NCBI GenBank assembly: GCA_910588855.1
Contig: CAJUSR010000009.1
Span: forward strand, 62,001 to 126,000
DNA: 64,000 nucleotides
Reading direction: 5' to 3'
Source of the DNA: an uncultured Kineothrix sp.
Lineage (GTDB): Bacteria; Bacillota; Clostridia; Lachnospirales; Lachnospiraceae
Positions 7,861 through 16,835 of this stretch are shown piece by piece. Made by a program: the position numbers and the translations under genes. The notes beneath the pieces were generated by a model. The model did no database searches. It was given only the letters and a program-made list of their open reading frames with translations, and was not told the DNA's origin. The first letter of the stretch is position 1; every line of letters begins with the position of its first letter.

Positions 7861-8391
7861 ATGAACAACACAAATGATATCGTAATTGTGAATTATGACG
7901 ACGAACAAATTGGCAAAACGTCAAAGCAGGAAGCCCATGAAAAGGGGTTGCTCCACAGGGCATTTTCCATTTATATAGTTAATGAAAAAAATGAAATCCT
8001 GCTGCAGAAACGCAACATCAACAAATATCATTCCGGAGGCTTATGGACAAATACCTGTTGCAGCCATCCGGCCAGCGATTGCAACCTATTAGAATTTGCT
8101 TCGGAGCGGTTACAAGAGGAATTTGGCATAAAATCGGATTTGGAGGAAATCGGCCAATTTGTTTACAGAAATCAATTTGATAATAATTTAACGGAATACG
8201 AATACGACCATATACTGTTTGGTCAGGTTAAAAATATAAGTGTATTTCCTAATCCGGAAGAAATTGATGATTTTTCTTGGTGTTCCATTGATGCTGTTGA
8301 AAACCTGTTGTTAAAAGAACCGGAAGTATTTACCGCATGGTTTTTGCCTTCCTTTTTCATCTTTAAGAAATTTATGAATTATAGACCTTAA
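7861..8391 (+). CDS. idi: Isopentenyl-diphosphate delta-isomerase, type I
   Basis: A 176-residue Nudix-fold enzyme that interconverts IPP and DMAPP. Diagnostic segments are GLLHRAFSIYI, LWTNTCCSHP with the catalytic cysteine, ASERLQEEFGI (the Nudix helix with metal-binding glutamates) and the YEYDHILFGQ motif with the second catalytic acid. Length is normal. A GGAGG ribosome binding site precedes the ATG. It stands alone but complements dxs and the prenyl transferase gene encoded near 52 kb. In organisms with the MEP pathway this isomerase balances the IPP/DMAPP pool. Confidence 0.93.
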   Translation: MNNTNDIVIVNYDDEQIGKTSKQEAHEKGLLHRAFSIYIVNEKNEILLQKRNINKYHSGGLWTNTCCSHPASDCNLLEFASERLQEEFGIKSDLEEIGQFVYRNQFDNNLTEYEYDHILFGQVKNISVFPNPEEIDDFSWCSIDAVENLLLKEPEVFTAWFLPSFFIFKKFMNYRP

Positions 8392-8447
8392 TCATCCAGA
8401 CAAGTCACCTAACCTAGCCAACATGCTTATTCTAAGCCACCCAACCT

Positions 8448-8482
8448 AACCAGCCTGCCTGCTTATTCTAAGCGGGCTGGTT
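8448..8482 (+). terminator. Terminator-like hairpin after idi
   Basis: AACCAGCC (8448-8455) and GGCTGGTT (8475-8482) form the ends of a long imperfect stem, followed by a T-rich ATATTTCC. It separates idi from the converging polysaccharide locus. Confidence 0.7.
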
Positions 8483-8531
8483 ATATTTCCTCCCCTCCAG
8501 CGATCCAACCCCAGCTTCATAATAAACCAAA

Positions 8532-8713
8532 TCAGCCAAGCTGTTGCACAAAATCGGACCAGTTATATTCCAGGCATTTGCACATATCGTCCAACGGTTT
8601 TGAACAGTCTTTTGCCCGTTCCCCAATGAGGAGGATAAAATGCTGTCCAAACATTGCCCGATGTATTTTTCCGCACTATATACGGAGATAATTACACTCA
8701 ATTTTACCGACAT
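8532..8713 (-). pseudogene. Deleted glycosyltransferase (family 2 start joined to a foreign C-terminal tail)
   Basis: The first 26 codons (VKLSVIISVYSAEKYIGQCL then DSIL) are the unmistakable N-terminus of a family 2 glycosyltransferase. The reading frame then loses similarity. In the next frame, a tail reading ERAKDCSKPLDDMCKCLEY and NWSDFVQQLG ends with a stop at 8532 and resembles the C-terminus of a glycosyltransferase. The gene thus has a large internal deletion with a frameshift. Its start overlaps the flippase stop by 10 bp, so it was the last gene of the polysaccharide operon. Confidence 0.75.
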
Positions 8714-10119
8714 TTCCTTCCCCTTTCCGACCTCCCCCTATGTGCCATCATCCGTATCAAAAATTCCTTTTGGAATATAAGGAACATAATGGCTGCTGCC
8801 GCCACATGCAGCCATTTAAAAAGCATATTACCTTGGCATATGTAAACAGTAAATACGAAATACAGATAAAAAGCGGCCGCAAACCATGTCTTTTTTTCAT
8901 ACTTAAATTGAACGACTTTCCTCAACCTCATTTTCCTTAACCAGGCAACCGACAAATTAGCAATCAAAGTGGAAAACGACGCGGCAGACAGCCCCCAGTA
9001 TCGTATCATCGTTATGTTCACCGCTAAGTTTATGACTGCCCCGGCGATTGTTGTCATCCCATTTTCATACGTCTTTTTCAGCCCGATTTGTATCCCCCCG
9101 CAAAACTGCATCTGGGAAGCAAAAATAGCTGCGCTCAAAAGAATTGGCACATATAGATACCCTTCGTGATACCTGCTGTCAAATATAAAGGAAAATAAAA
9201 GAAAGACTACGCTTAATATCCCGCTGCATAATGTAAATAAAAAAACCATCACCCGGTTATAGATTTCATTAAAATAAACCCCTCTATCCGGGTCTTCCAT
9301 TTTTTCCACTACCTCCTGCTGCCAGGACACATTAAAAGTTGTATAAACAGAACTATATAAAGCCGGGATTTTATTGGCTATGGCATAAATCCCATTGGCA
9401 GCGGCCCCCATAAAATGATGGATAATCTGCCTGTCCGATACGCTCAAAATCCACCATGAAATATTATTCGGAACAAGAGGCAGCGAATATTTTACAATCT
9501 CTTTTGCTATCCTGCCGTTTATCGCTTTCCTGTCCAGGTACAGCCATATCTTCGTATAAAACACAACAAAAAAATCGCCGGCCAAATACCCAAGGAAATG
9601 CGCCAGCAGCAACCCCTGTAAGCCCAATCCCATCCCATAGACAAGCGCTATGGAAAAAAAGATAATCATACAAGTGGATATGATTAAATTCCAGGTATAT
9701 ACTTTGAGCTGCTTAATAGCTCTTACATATTCCTGAAAATAATAATTGTATAGCTGGGATACCAACAACAAGGCAAACGGCATTCTCAATCCCGTCACTC
9801 CCGCTTTCTGCAGCCCAAACAAAACCAATAGGCATAACACTAAAAGGCCGCTGGTAATGCACAATCCGTTTGTAATATATTTTGCCTTCTCCTCTATGCT
9901 TTCGGCTGAAGCACAAAACCGGAAAACCGCCTCTCCCGTTGCCAGCGATAAAAGCGGCAGCAATAAAGTAATGTACGTGTTTAAAACATCAAACAAGCCG
10001 TATTGCTCCGTTGTCAGCCAATAACTGACTAAGAGGACCAGTAAAAACTGCATCCCCTTTGCAAACAGCGTTCCTATGGAAAGCAATACTGTATTTTTCA
10101 ATAATGTATTACCTTTCAT
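8704..10119 (-). CDS. Polysaccharide flippase (Wzx-like, MOP superfamily)
   Basis: A 471-residue polytopic membrane protein with about 12 hydrophobic segments. The N-terminus, LLKNTVLLSIGTLFAKGMQF, followed by the segment TTEQYGLFDVLNTY, is typical of Wzx/RfbX lipid-linked oligosaccharide flippases. It would move undecaprenyl-linked repeat units across the membrane before polymerisation by the Wzy-like protein next door. The start at 10119 has a purine-rich ribosome binding site and overlaps the polymerase gene by 11 bp; the longer frame to 10230 lacks family similarity. Confidence 0.88.
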   Translation of the reverse strand: MKGNTLLKNTVLLSIGTLFAKGMQFLLVLLVSYWLTTEQYGLFDVLNTYITLLLPLLSLATGEAVFRFCASAESIEEKAKYITNGLCITSGLLVLCLLVLFGLQKAGVTGLRMPFALLLVSQLYNYYFQEYVRAIKQLKVYTWNLIISTCMIIFFSIALVYGMGLGLQGLLLAHFLGYLAGDFFVVFYTKIWLYLDRKAINGRIAKEIVKYSLPLVPNNISWWILSVSDRQIIHHFMGAAANGIYAIANKIPALYSSVYTTFNVSWQQEVVEKMEDPDRGVYFNEIYNRVMVFLFTLCSGILSVVFLLFSFIFDSRYHEGYLYVPILLSAAIFASQMQFCGGIQIGLKKTYENGMTTIAGAVINLAVNITMIRYWGLSAASFSTLIANLSVAWLRKMRLRKVVQFKYEKKTWFAAAFYLYFVFTVYICQGNMLFKWLHVAAAAIMFLIFQKEFLIRMMAHRGRSERGRKCR

Positions 10120-11320
10120 CCCTTTTCCCTCTTTCCAAAATAGCAGCAAAAAACTTTGAAGAAGGCAAACTCCCTTTTTCTTCCCCCAGTTTCCCGTACA
10201 ACATCTGTGCAAATGCAAGAAGGTACACATTATGGAAAGCGGAAAACATACAATTTTCCATTACCCCATATAAAGCAAACATAAAGAGTACAGTAACCAT
10301 AAAATACTGTTCTTTCTTCCTAAAATAATCCATTAAAAGCAAATATGCAATCGAAAAAATCAAATAAGATATCACGCCATATTTTATCAGAAGAGTCATA
10401 TACGAATTATCCAAATACAATCTGCCTGCCCCGTCTACCATCCCTGTCTGGATTCTTTCTTCCTCATATAAAAACACTTGCTGCCCCCACAGCTTTATCC
10501 CATAAATTTGAAGTGTATTATAGCTGGCGGCAAACCGGTTGGATATCAGGGTATCCATTTTCCATAAAAGAGGAAACCGGCGAATATCCATAACCGATAA
10601 AAAAATGCTTACGGCATTCAGCAAAAAGGAAAACAAGAGTATCATTTTCCCATAGATATCCGTTATTTTTAATGAATGCTTCTGACATTCCCCGCAAAAT
10701 ATTGATAGTATTAGAAAAGCGAATATGGACAAATATGCGGACTGCGAATTTGGAGCTATGTATATGAACAGTATGACAGCTACAATGAGAAGGTAATCGG
10801 TTATTTTCAGCTTATTTCTACGTAAATAACAGTGGCAAACCACAAATTGAAACATCACAATCCCAAGCTGGTTCGGATGGGAAAACCCCAAAGAGTACCT
10901 CACCGCTTCCCCCCTCGGTTTTGTAAATTCTTCCATTACCCCCGCAAAACGCAATATGATTGTCAAAGGAATCATCACAAATAATATCCGGTATACTGCT
11001 TTTACAACCTTATCAAAATCCACATCCTTGGCAGCGATGACAAACATCCATGCCGACAGCAAAGAATAGTTCCCCGATACCGCTGCCGTAATAATAAACG
11101 GAACGGATATCATACCAATCCCGATAAATTCCTTCTTTTTATATGTTTGCCCAAAAGCGATTTGGATAAGCAGCAAACCAAGCGTCAAATACTTTACCAT
11201 ACCGTTTATCCAGCCGGTCGGAATACCGAAAACCGCTTTCAAAGTAGTGCCGCAAATGAATTCATTCACATACCATAAAACGAAAATAGCTAAAAAAATA
11301 TTTCGGCATTTGATTTTCAA
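10109..11320 (-). CDS. O-antigen polymerase-like membrane protein (Wzy-like)
   Basis: A 403-residue protein with 10-12 hydrophobic segments and a large polar loop around residues 255-300, as in Wzy polymerases and O-antigen ligases. The segment RYSLGFSHPNQLGIVMFQ is the most family-like motif. The start codon is TTG, placed 6 bases after GAAGGAG, which itself overlaps the stop of the preceding glycosyltransferase. Family assignment follows topology and locus context rather than strong primary-sequence motifs. Confidence 0.8.
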   Translation of the reverse strand: MKIKCRNIFLAIFVLWYVNEFICGTTLKAVFGIPTGWINGMVKYLTLGLLLIQIAFGQTYKKKEFIGIGMISVPFIITAAVSGNYSLLSAWMFVIAAKDVDFDKVVKAVYRILFVMIPLTIILRFAGVMEEFTKPRGEAVRYSLGFSHPNQLGIVMFQFVVCHCYLRRNKLKITDYLLIVAVILFIYIAPNSQSAYLSIFAFLILSIFCGECQKHSLKITDIYGKMILLFSFLLNAVSIFLSVMDIRRFPLLWKMDTLISNRFAASYNTLQIYGIKLWGQQVFLYEEERIQTGMVDGAGRLYLDNSYMTLLIKYGVISYLIFSIAYLLLMDYFRKKEQYFMVTVLFMFALYGVMENCMFSAFHNVYLLAFAQMLYGKLGEEKGSLPSSKFFAAILERGKRDER

Positions 11321-11324
11321 TTTT

Positions 11325-12488
11325 TTACTCCTTCAAAATTTTTTTATATTCCTCATATATCTTCCACGCGTTAATGGATGCCGTATATTTCGTTACCGCA
11401 CATGCATAGGCATTACATCCAAGCATTTCCATACAAGACGTATGGCTTAACAAATACATTATCTTGTCTGCCAAATCTTCTATGTTCTCATATCGGTACA
11501 ACATTCCATTGTACCCATCCTGTATCAATTCCGGGTTAGCCCCTGTATCCGAAGCAATAACCGGAAGCCCTGCCATCATATATTCTACAGTGACCCTTCC
11601 GAACCCTTCACACTTTGAACACATGATACCGCAGTCATACTGGCATAATTCCCGGTAAAAATCCTTTTGGTAACCCAACAACCGGACTTGTCCGTCCAAA
11701 TGGTTTTCCTTTATCAATTGTTTTAACGTGTTCGTATATGCTGCCGTTCCATCCCCTACGATATCCAACCGCACCCTTTTTTGTTCCTCTTTTGGCAAAA
11801 GAGCGATTGCCTTTATGATTTGGTGCTGGCCTTTTGCCCAATTCAGCAAACCCAGCATTACCAATCGTATCGTCTCCTTCCCTTTCGGATATCTTTGCTT
11901 TCGCTGCTCATTCTCTTTTACCCCATTGTCAATATGGACAATCTTCGGCTCCTGAATCCCCTTATGTACCCAATGTTCTTTTAACACATTGGATACTGCA
12001 ATCATTTCCGTTGCTGTCTTATTCATATAATCAATATAATTTCTCCGATAACTAAAGCAGCGGTAATGCAAATCACTAAACTCCCTGATATGCCATACCA
12101 GCGGTATCCCGTATTTTTCGGCGACCCTTGCCCCAAAGTCCTCCCTGGATGAATTGGCATGGATAATATCCACCTTTTCCATATCCAACTGCCTCTCCAA
12201 TTCCCTTACCGACACGCAACAGCCATATAAATACAAAATGCCGCGGAATATCAATTTTATAGGAATTTTCCAATACTCGTAGGGGATACCCTGGTAAAAA
12301 GGTTCATAAAAAACCCGGTACACATCGCACCCCAACTTTTGATAATCTTCTATTCTATCCGAATTTTTCGTAACCACCACACTTACTTTGAGGGTACTAT
12401 CTATTTTTCTGATTTCCGACACAAGTTGAAACAGCGAGTTAGGCGCCCCATATTTGGAATCCCCATCCGCAACATATAATATATGCAT
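11325..12488 (-). CDS. Glycosyltransferase family 4
   Basis: A 387-residue GT-B fold enzyme. The N-terminal half has the strand MHILYVADGD and an acceptor-side Rossmann domain. The C-terminal half carries the donor-binding segment VMLGLLNWAKGQ and the EX7E-type motif CEGFGRVTVEYMMAG followed by LPVIASDTGANPELI, which binds the nucleotide sugar. It should add one sugar to the lipid-linked repeat unit on the cytosolic face. It starts 9 bp after the HAD gene, behind GAGGGTAAG, and its stop lies in the ribosome binding site of the polymerase gene. Confidence 0.92.
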   Translation of the reverse strand: MHILYVADGDSKYGAPNSLFQLVSEIRKIDSTLKVSVVVTKNSDRIEDYQKLGCDVYRVFYEPFYQGIPYEYWKIPIKLIFRGILYLYGCCVSVRELERQLDMEKVDIIHANSSREDFGARVAEKYGIPLVWHIREFSDLHYRCFSYRRNYIDYMNKTATEMIAVSNVLKEHWVHKGIQEPKIVHIDNGVKENEQRKQRYPKGKETIRLVMLGLLNWAKGQHQIIKAIALLPKEEQKRVRLDIVGDGTAAYTNTLKQLIKENHLDGQVRLLGYQKDFYRELCQYDCGIMCSKCEGFGRVTVEYMMAGLPVIASDTGANPELIQDGYNGMLYRYENIEDLADKIMYLLSHTSCMEMLGCNAYACAVTKYTASINAWKIYEEYKKILKE

Positions 12489-12497
12489 ATCTTACCC

Positions 12498-14501
12498 TCA
12501 CTGACTGAAATATTTTTTTCTATATTCGCTCTTCATATCCAGTTTTACGACCATCCATTTCAACAATTGGAAATACGGGAATCTGACTTTAAAAAATTTT
12601 TTTAAAAGGAATATTTTGCATATGCTCCGGTTGACTTCCTGTTTCAGCTCCCCGATATGAAGCAAATAATAAAAAATACTATGTTCCGGCAATACTTTTC
12701 TTACGTTCCCATCCACAAAATTAAAATCCTCAAATACTTGCAGAGAAGATAAATTGGGGTATACCGCAAAATTAGCATAGGCCTCCATCGCATCCTTTGC
12801 TTTCATCTCCAGATTCTTTTCCAGAATAAAATCTTTTCTTGCCAATCGCAGGAATCTCAAAGCTGCACGCTGTACCTCATCAATAAACTCCCCTTCCCTT
12901 CCCCCATACTCCGCCTCTGCCAATAAGGGAATGACCGATTGCCCATCTCCATCCCCCTCCTGCCTGGTGCCATATGCCTGTACGCTGCCGGTCTTATTTA
13001 AAAACAGCAGTTCCAGAATACCTTGGGTAAATCTTGTCATCAAATCATAATCTTCATTTCTCCCCGGCTCAAAGAAATACCCCTTCCTGTGGAAACCTTG
13101 ATAATACCTGTCGTTTTCCAAATTCCTGACGCCAAAATAGTACCCGTGAATAACGGTATCCGTTCCCTTCCTGTATTTTTGCAACGCATTCTGCATAGTA
13201 CCTGCCCATCCGATATCGGCAATCGCCACATTCCCTGTAAAATCATTTTCCTTCAAATATTTTTCCACATAACTTTTCTGCTGCAGGAACCGCTCTTTTC
13301 CCAATTTTTTTATCAGGGAAAATACGGCTTCCTTTTTGCTGTCCGGTATCCCGTAAATATCCGCATCTTCCCCAAGCCCGATTTGCGCCAGCCCTACCTT
13401 AAATTCCCGTTCATCCAACAGGCATACGGTTTGTATTGTCTTTAACACGGGAACATGGAAATAGCACTTTATCGTTTCGATTAATCCGTCAAAATCCGAT
13501 ACATCCGCAAGAAGCGGAACAAGCAGGGATTGTCTTGAAACCGATAAATAATGCTGCGGTATCCGGCATTCCGGGTATAAGATGCCGAATGCCTCCTGCA
13601 AAAGTTTTCCTTCCCGGCTTAAAAAAAATATTTTATCTATGCTATCCTTTTGGGTTTTTTCTTTCATCCACATACAATATCCTAAAAGCATAGGCCCCAA
13701 TATTTCATATCCAATAGATGCAGCCTCACTATGCGGATTGCCGGTATGATTATTCATAAAAGAAAAAAGTTTTTCGTACCGGAAATCCCCTTTTTTCCTT
13801 CTTTTCCAATATTTCAGGTTTATCTCCTGCCCGTCAATCAAACAAGCCTTTATCCCCTTTTTCCTTGCCATCCAAAAATCGCTTTTCACGTGATCCCCGA
13901 TATGCAGCAGCTTCCCTTTCCGTAACGGATAATCCTTCTTTATGACATCATAAATAGTTCCGGTAGATTTGCACAAACCGTATGATGACGACAGGTATAG
14001 CCTTTCAAAACCCCCATACCCACACCGTTTCAATATTCTCCGGATAACCGTTTCGCGAAGATACATATCGGAAGTAATCAGGATTGGTTTCTTTTTCTTC
14101 TTCGCCATTTGATAAAAACGCTTTACCCTCTGGCGGGGGCAGCATATCCCCACTTCCGCCTCTTCTTCCAAACGCAGGAGCATCCCCTTATAAGCTTCCG
14201 GTATCCCCCTCATATGCCGGAAAATTTCTTCTAGGCTAGTTTCCTCCCCCCGCTCTTCCCTTCTCGCTTCCCTCTCCGCCTCTACCCTATGCCTTTGGTA
14301 ATGATCCAGTTTTACCCCTGTTTTCTCAAAAAACTTTTTCTCCACTTCCCGATGTACATCTTCCGGCACCTTTACATTCCTTTTGACCAGCGTATCGAAA
14401 ATATCAAACGAAACCACCTCTGCCCGGCTCACCATCCTCTGTACCTTCCAATCCCCCGCCCCAAACCATTTCCCAATAAAATACCTAACCCGCCTCTTCA
14501 T
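12498..14501 (-). CDS. Large HAD-superfamily protein of the COG5610 type
   Basis: A 667-residue protein. Residues 27-210 form a HAD domain: motif I VVSFDIFDTLV, motif II ILITSDMYL, and motif IV LLHIGDHVKSD. The remaining ~450 residues hold a second, unnamed domain common to COG5610 proteins of polysaccharide loci, with segments such as FFLSREGKLL and VAIADIGWAGTMQNAL. The second domain begins near residue 240. Start 14501 has GGGAGAAGGG upstream and overlaps the phosphoribosyltransferase stop by 17 bp. The substrate is unknown; the context suggests a phosphate-bearing polysaccharide precursor. Confidence 0.8.
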   Translation of the reverse strand: MKRRVRYFIGKWFGAGDWKVQRMVSRAEVVSFDIFDTLVKRNVKVPEDVHREVEKKFFEKTGVKLDHYQRHRVEAEREARREERGEETSLEEIFRHMRGIPEAYKGMLLRLEEEAEVGICCPRQRVKRFYQMAKKKKKPILITSDMYLRETVIRRILKRCGYGGFERLYLSSSYGLCKSTGTIYDVIKKDYPLRKGKLLHIGDHVKSDFWMARKKGIKACLIDGQEINLKYWKRRKKGDFRYEKLFSFMNNHTGNPHSEAASIGYEILGPMLLGYCMWMKEKTQKDSIDKIFFLSREGKLLQEAFGILYPECRIPQHYLSVSRQSLLVPLLADVSDFDGLIETIKCYFHVPVLKTIQTVCLLDEREFKVGLAQIGLGEDADIYGIPDSKKEAVFSLIKKLGKERFLQQKSYVEKYLKENDFTGNVAIADIGWAGTMQNALQKYRKGTDTVIHGYYFGVRNLENDRYYQGFHRKGYFFEPGRNEDYDLMTRFTQGILELLFLNKTGSVQAYGTRQEGDGDGQSVIPLLAEAEYGGREGEFIDEVQRAALRFLRLARKDFILEKNLEMKAKDAMEAYANFAVYPNLSSLQVFEDFNFVDGNVRKVLPEHSIFYYLLHIGELKQEVNRSICKIFLLKKFFKVRFPYFQLLKWMVVKLDMKSEYRKKYFSQ

Positions 14502-15108
14502 TTCCCTTCTCCCACTCCTCATAATCCCGTATAAATCCATCATATTGCTTTGATTTTCTGGATGTTGCCGTTAAGATGACTTTGTTCTTATGCCGGTAAA
14601 AATCCACTTCCACGCGCTTCCTGCTATACTCTATGAGTGCATAGCCGGCCGTTTTTACTTCCGCCTTGGGAAAGTAGGTCCGGATAATTTTTTTCACATG
14701 GAAGATTGTCCATCCGGTATCCACGGAATCATCCACAAGCAATATTTTATGGTGCGGCCTTTCCGCCTCCTGTACCAGCCTGCCGGGCACTTTAAGCTTA
14801 CGTTCCCTTTTATGCTCGTGGAACCAATACATAAATGGGGAACTTAATATGGTTAAAATTATCTTTTCCGGAATATGCCTTATGATGCCCCCGGCTCTAT
14901 CCTTTGCCGCACTCTGTGGACGGCTGGCGGCAATCTCCGCCATTTGACAGCCAAAAACCGAAACCATCGGTTTTGCAAAAAGGAACCCACTCTTCGCTAT
15001 AAAAATTAATAAATCCGGTTGATAAACGGACGCAATTTCTTTTGCCCATTCTATACAATCTTTTTCCACATCTTCTCTTGACATAGAACATGTTATTACT
15101 TTTTCCAT
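14485..15108 (-). CDS. Phosphoribosyltransferase-like protein
   Basis: A 207-residue protein with the type I PRTase fold. The PRPP-binding signature is ILLVDDSVDTGWTI (about residues 122-135: D126, D127, T131, G132), and an N-terminal strand LLIFIAKSGFLFAKP provides the second phosphate loop. The HKRERKLKVPGRL insertion is basic. It is translationally linked to the HAD protein, and the two reading frames overlap. Nucleotide salvage is less likely than a role in making or remodelling a phosphoribosyl-type precursor for the polysaccharide, but that is inference. Confidence 0.78.
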   Translation of the reverse strand: MEKVITCSMSREDVEKDCIEWAKEIASVYQPDLLIFIAKSGFLFAKPMVSVFGCQMAEIAASRPQSAAKDRAGGIIRHIPEKIILTILSSPFMYWFHEHKRERKLKVPGRLVQEAERPHHKILLVDDSVDTGWTIFHVKKIIRTYFPKAEVKTAGYALIEYSRKRVEVDFYRHKNKVILTATSRKSKQYDGFIRDYEEWEKGNEEAG

Positions 15109-15230
15109 TGATTTGCCCTATTCCCTCTGACTCCCACATCATTCCTATGGCCGGCTTTTGCCTTGCTTTCAGGAATCATCCCGGTTTTTCCTTTACATAT
15201 CCAGAATAAACTTCTTCCATATACTATTTA

Positions 15231-15478
15231 TTATAAGAATATTTCTTTTATTAAAATTTCGTTAATCCATTTACCGACAGCCATTTTTTCCCATCTAAGT
15301 ATTGGACATAGCGCAGCAGCCTTGACCATACTTGGATAAAACTGCACAAAACAAAGAATCCTCAGGTTTATCAAAAGAACTGCAAGCAGAGCATATAGGA
15401 TATTAAAAAAATTCCCGCTGAAAAATGTACCAATATCTCTGCGGCAAAAAAGAGAACTGCCCGAAAAGAAATAAAATG
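15231..15478 (-). pseudogene. Decayed membrane-protein C-terminus in the polysaccharide locus
   Basis: One minus frame is open for about 80 codons, from just after a stop near 15480 to the TAA at 15231, without a start codon or ribosome binding site. It encodes hydrophobic segments (FFNILYALLAVLLINLRILC) followed by a basic amphipathic tail (MVKAAALCPILRWEKM). It looks like the 3' end of an integral membrane protein such as an acyltransferase or polymerase lost by deletion. The family cannot be named. Confidence 0.4.
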
Positions 15479-15545
15479 AAATGGCTCAAAAGATATAGGC
15501 TACATAAAATGTCAGGACAAAATATGCCGCATTATGAAAACCAGT

Positions 15546-15804
15546 TGTAAGGATAAAAAAGTGTCTTCGACACTTCATCAATTTATGTCTTTCTTATGAA
15601 GGACTTTCCTATATGGCAAAAAAGAATCCTGTTTGCAGGATTCTATGCCTGCGGCGGGTCGCAACAGCGACATACCCCCTCCGCCGCAGTGCAATAATTG
15701 CTTTTTACCATATGGGAAATTCGGAAAACTTTCCTATATGGTAAAAAAGTGTCTTCGGCACTTCCTCAATTTATATCCTTCTGGCGAAGGACTTTCTTAT
15801 AAGG
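15546..15804. repeat. Dispersed palindromic repeat, family B (one full and one partial copy)
   Basis: The full copy at 15647-15804 aligns along its whole length with 29860-30016. Landmarks are GCCTGCGGCGG at the start, CCATATGGGAA in the middle, TTTCCTATATGGTAAAAAAG, the hairpin AAGTGTCTTCGGCACTT, and GAAGGACTTTCTTATAAGG at the end. A partial copy with the same hairpin and TTTCCTATATGG lies at 15546-15616. The many nested palindromes suggest a REP-like or MITE-like element. Confidence 0.75.
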
Positions 15805-16108
15805 TAAAAAAAGAAAAGATTTTATATATTTTTCCCTTTTAAAAGGACAAGGCATATAAAACACAGTTACCTGCCATAAATTATTTGACAATATTGAATG
15901 TTTGGTTATAAAACAGCAAATAATATTCTGACATTCCCATCTATAGCTTTTCTTCCTTCCCATAAAGCCTCAACGAAAAGAATACCATCCAGCATGAATC
16001 CCTTTATAATTATCCCAAAACCCGGAATAAGAATCCGTCAGCATAAAAAGGGGTCATATATCTTCCTTAACCCGTGTACCTCCTTGGATAAAGAGCAGCT
16101 TCTTTGTC
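15805..16108. other. AT-rich intergenic tail of the repeat region
   Basis: Only short open frames without convincing starts were seen on either strand. Together with the preceding repeats and membrane-protein remnant it forms a ~1-kb eroded stretch that interrupts the polysaccharide gene series. Confidence 0.4.
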
Positions 16109-16795
16109 CTAATACGCCCCATCCCCCTTCAGTACCACAGGAATTGTTTTCATAATAATTGCCAAATCCGTTCCAATACTCATGTCTTTGATATATTTCA
16201 AATCCAACTCCACCCATTCTTCCCATTGGATTTCTGCCCGGCCGCTAATCTGCCAGTAGCAGGTAAGCCCCGGTTTTACCGTCAGCCTTTGTTTTTGGTA
16301 TGGATTGCATCCTTCCATCTGGAAAGTCAGTATCGGTCTTGGCCCTACGATACTCATATCGCCTTTTAAAATGTTAATCAACTGCGGCAGTTCATCAATG
16401 CTATATTTCCTTATAAACTTCCCCACTTTTGTAATCCGTGGGTCATCCTTTATCTTAAAAGCATGTCCCGACTGTTCGTTCTGTTCCTGAAGCTGCGCAA
16501 ACAGCTTGTCCGCATCCTTGAACATACTTCGGAACTTATACATTTGAAAAGGTTTCATATCCTTGCCTGCCCTGGGCTGGACAAAAAATACCGGTCCGCC
16601 GTCTTCCAAATAGATAGCCAGTGCGGCAGCCAAAAAAACAGGTGACAATACGATTAACGCTACAGACGAAGCTGCCATATCAAACAGGCGCTTCAATGCT
16701 TTATAAGCAATGGATTTTCCGGCATATATCTCCTGACATCCCATTGCCCCATCTTCGCCAAATATCTTTTTTATATCTGTTGCCAATGAATCCAT
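16109..16795 (-). CDS. Priming sugar-phosphate transferase of exopolysaccharide synthesis
   Basis: A 228-residue bacterial sugar transferase of the WbaP/CpsE/EpsL catalytic-domain class (polyprenyl phosphohexose transferase). It has one N-terminal hydrophobic helix (VALIVLSPVFLAAALAIYLE, about residues 40-59), then the signatures GGPVFFVQPRAG, FQMYKFRSM, RKYSIDELPQLINILKGDM and SIVGPRPIL, and VKPGLTCYWQISGR. It lacks the extra N-terminal membrane domain of WbaP-type proteins. It would transfer the first sugar-1-phosphate to undecaprenyl phosphate and so start the repeat unit built by the downstream enzymes. RBS: GAGGAG. Confidence 0.93.
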   Translation of the reverse strand: MDSLATDIKKIFGEDGAMGCQEIYAGKSIAYKALKRLFDMAASSVALIVLSPVFLAAALAIYLEDGGPVFFVQPRAGKDMKPFQMYKFRSMFKDADKLFAQLQEQNEQSGHAFKIKDDPRITKVGKFIRKYSIDELPQLINILKGDMSIVGPRPILTFQMEGCNPYQKQRLTVKPGLTCYWQISGRAEIQWEEWVELDLKYIKDMSIGTDLAIIMKTIPVVLKGDGAY

Positions 16796-16835
16796 GCCCG
16801 CTTCTCCTCTATCCTCATTCCCTATTCATAACTTT

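Noticed and set aside
12973..13445. Long plus-strand open frames inside the HAD gene (and similar ones in prfC, recN and cinA)
   Set aside because: They are opposite-strand shadows of well-supported genes and have no ribosome binding sites.
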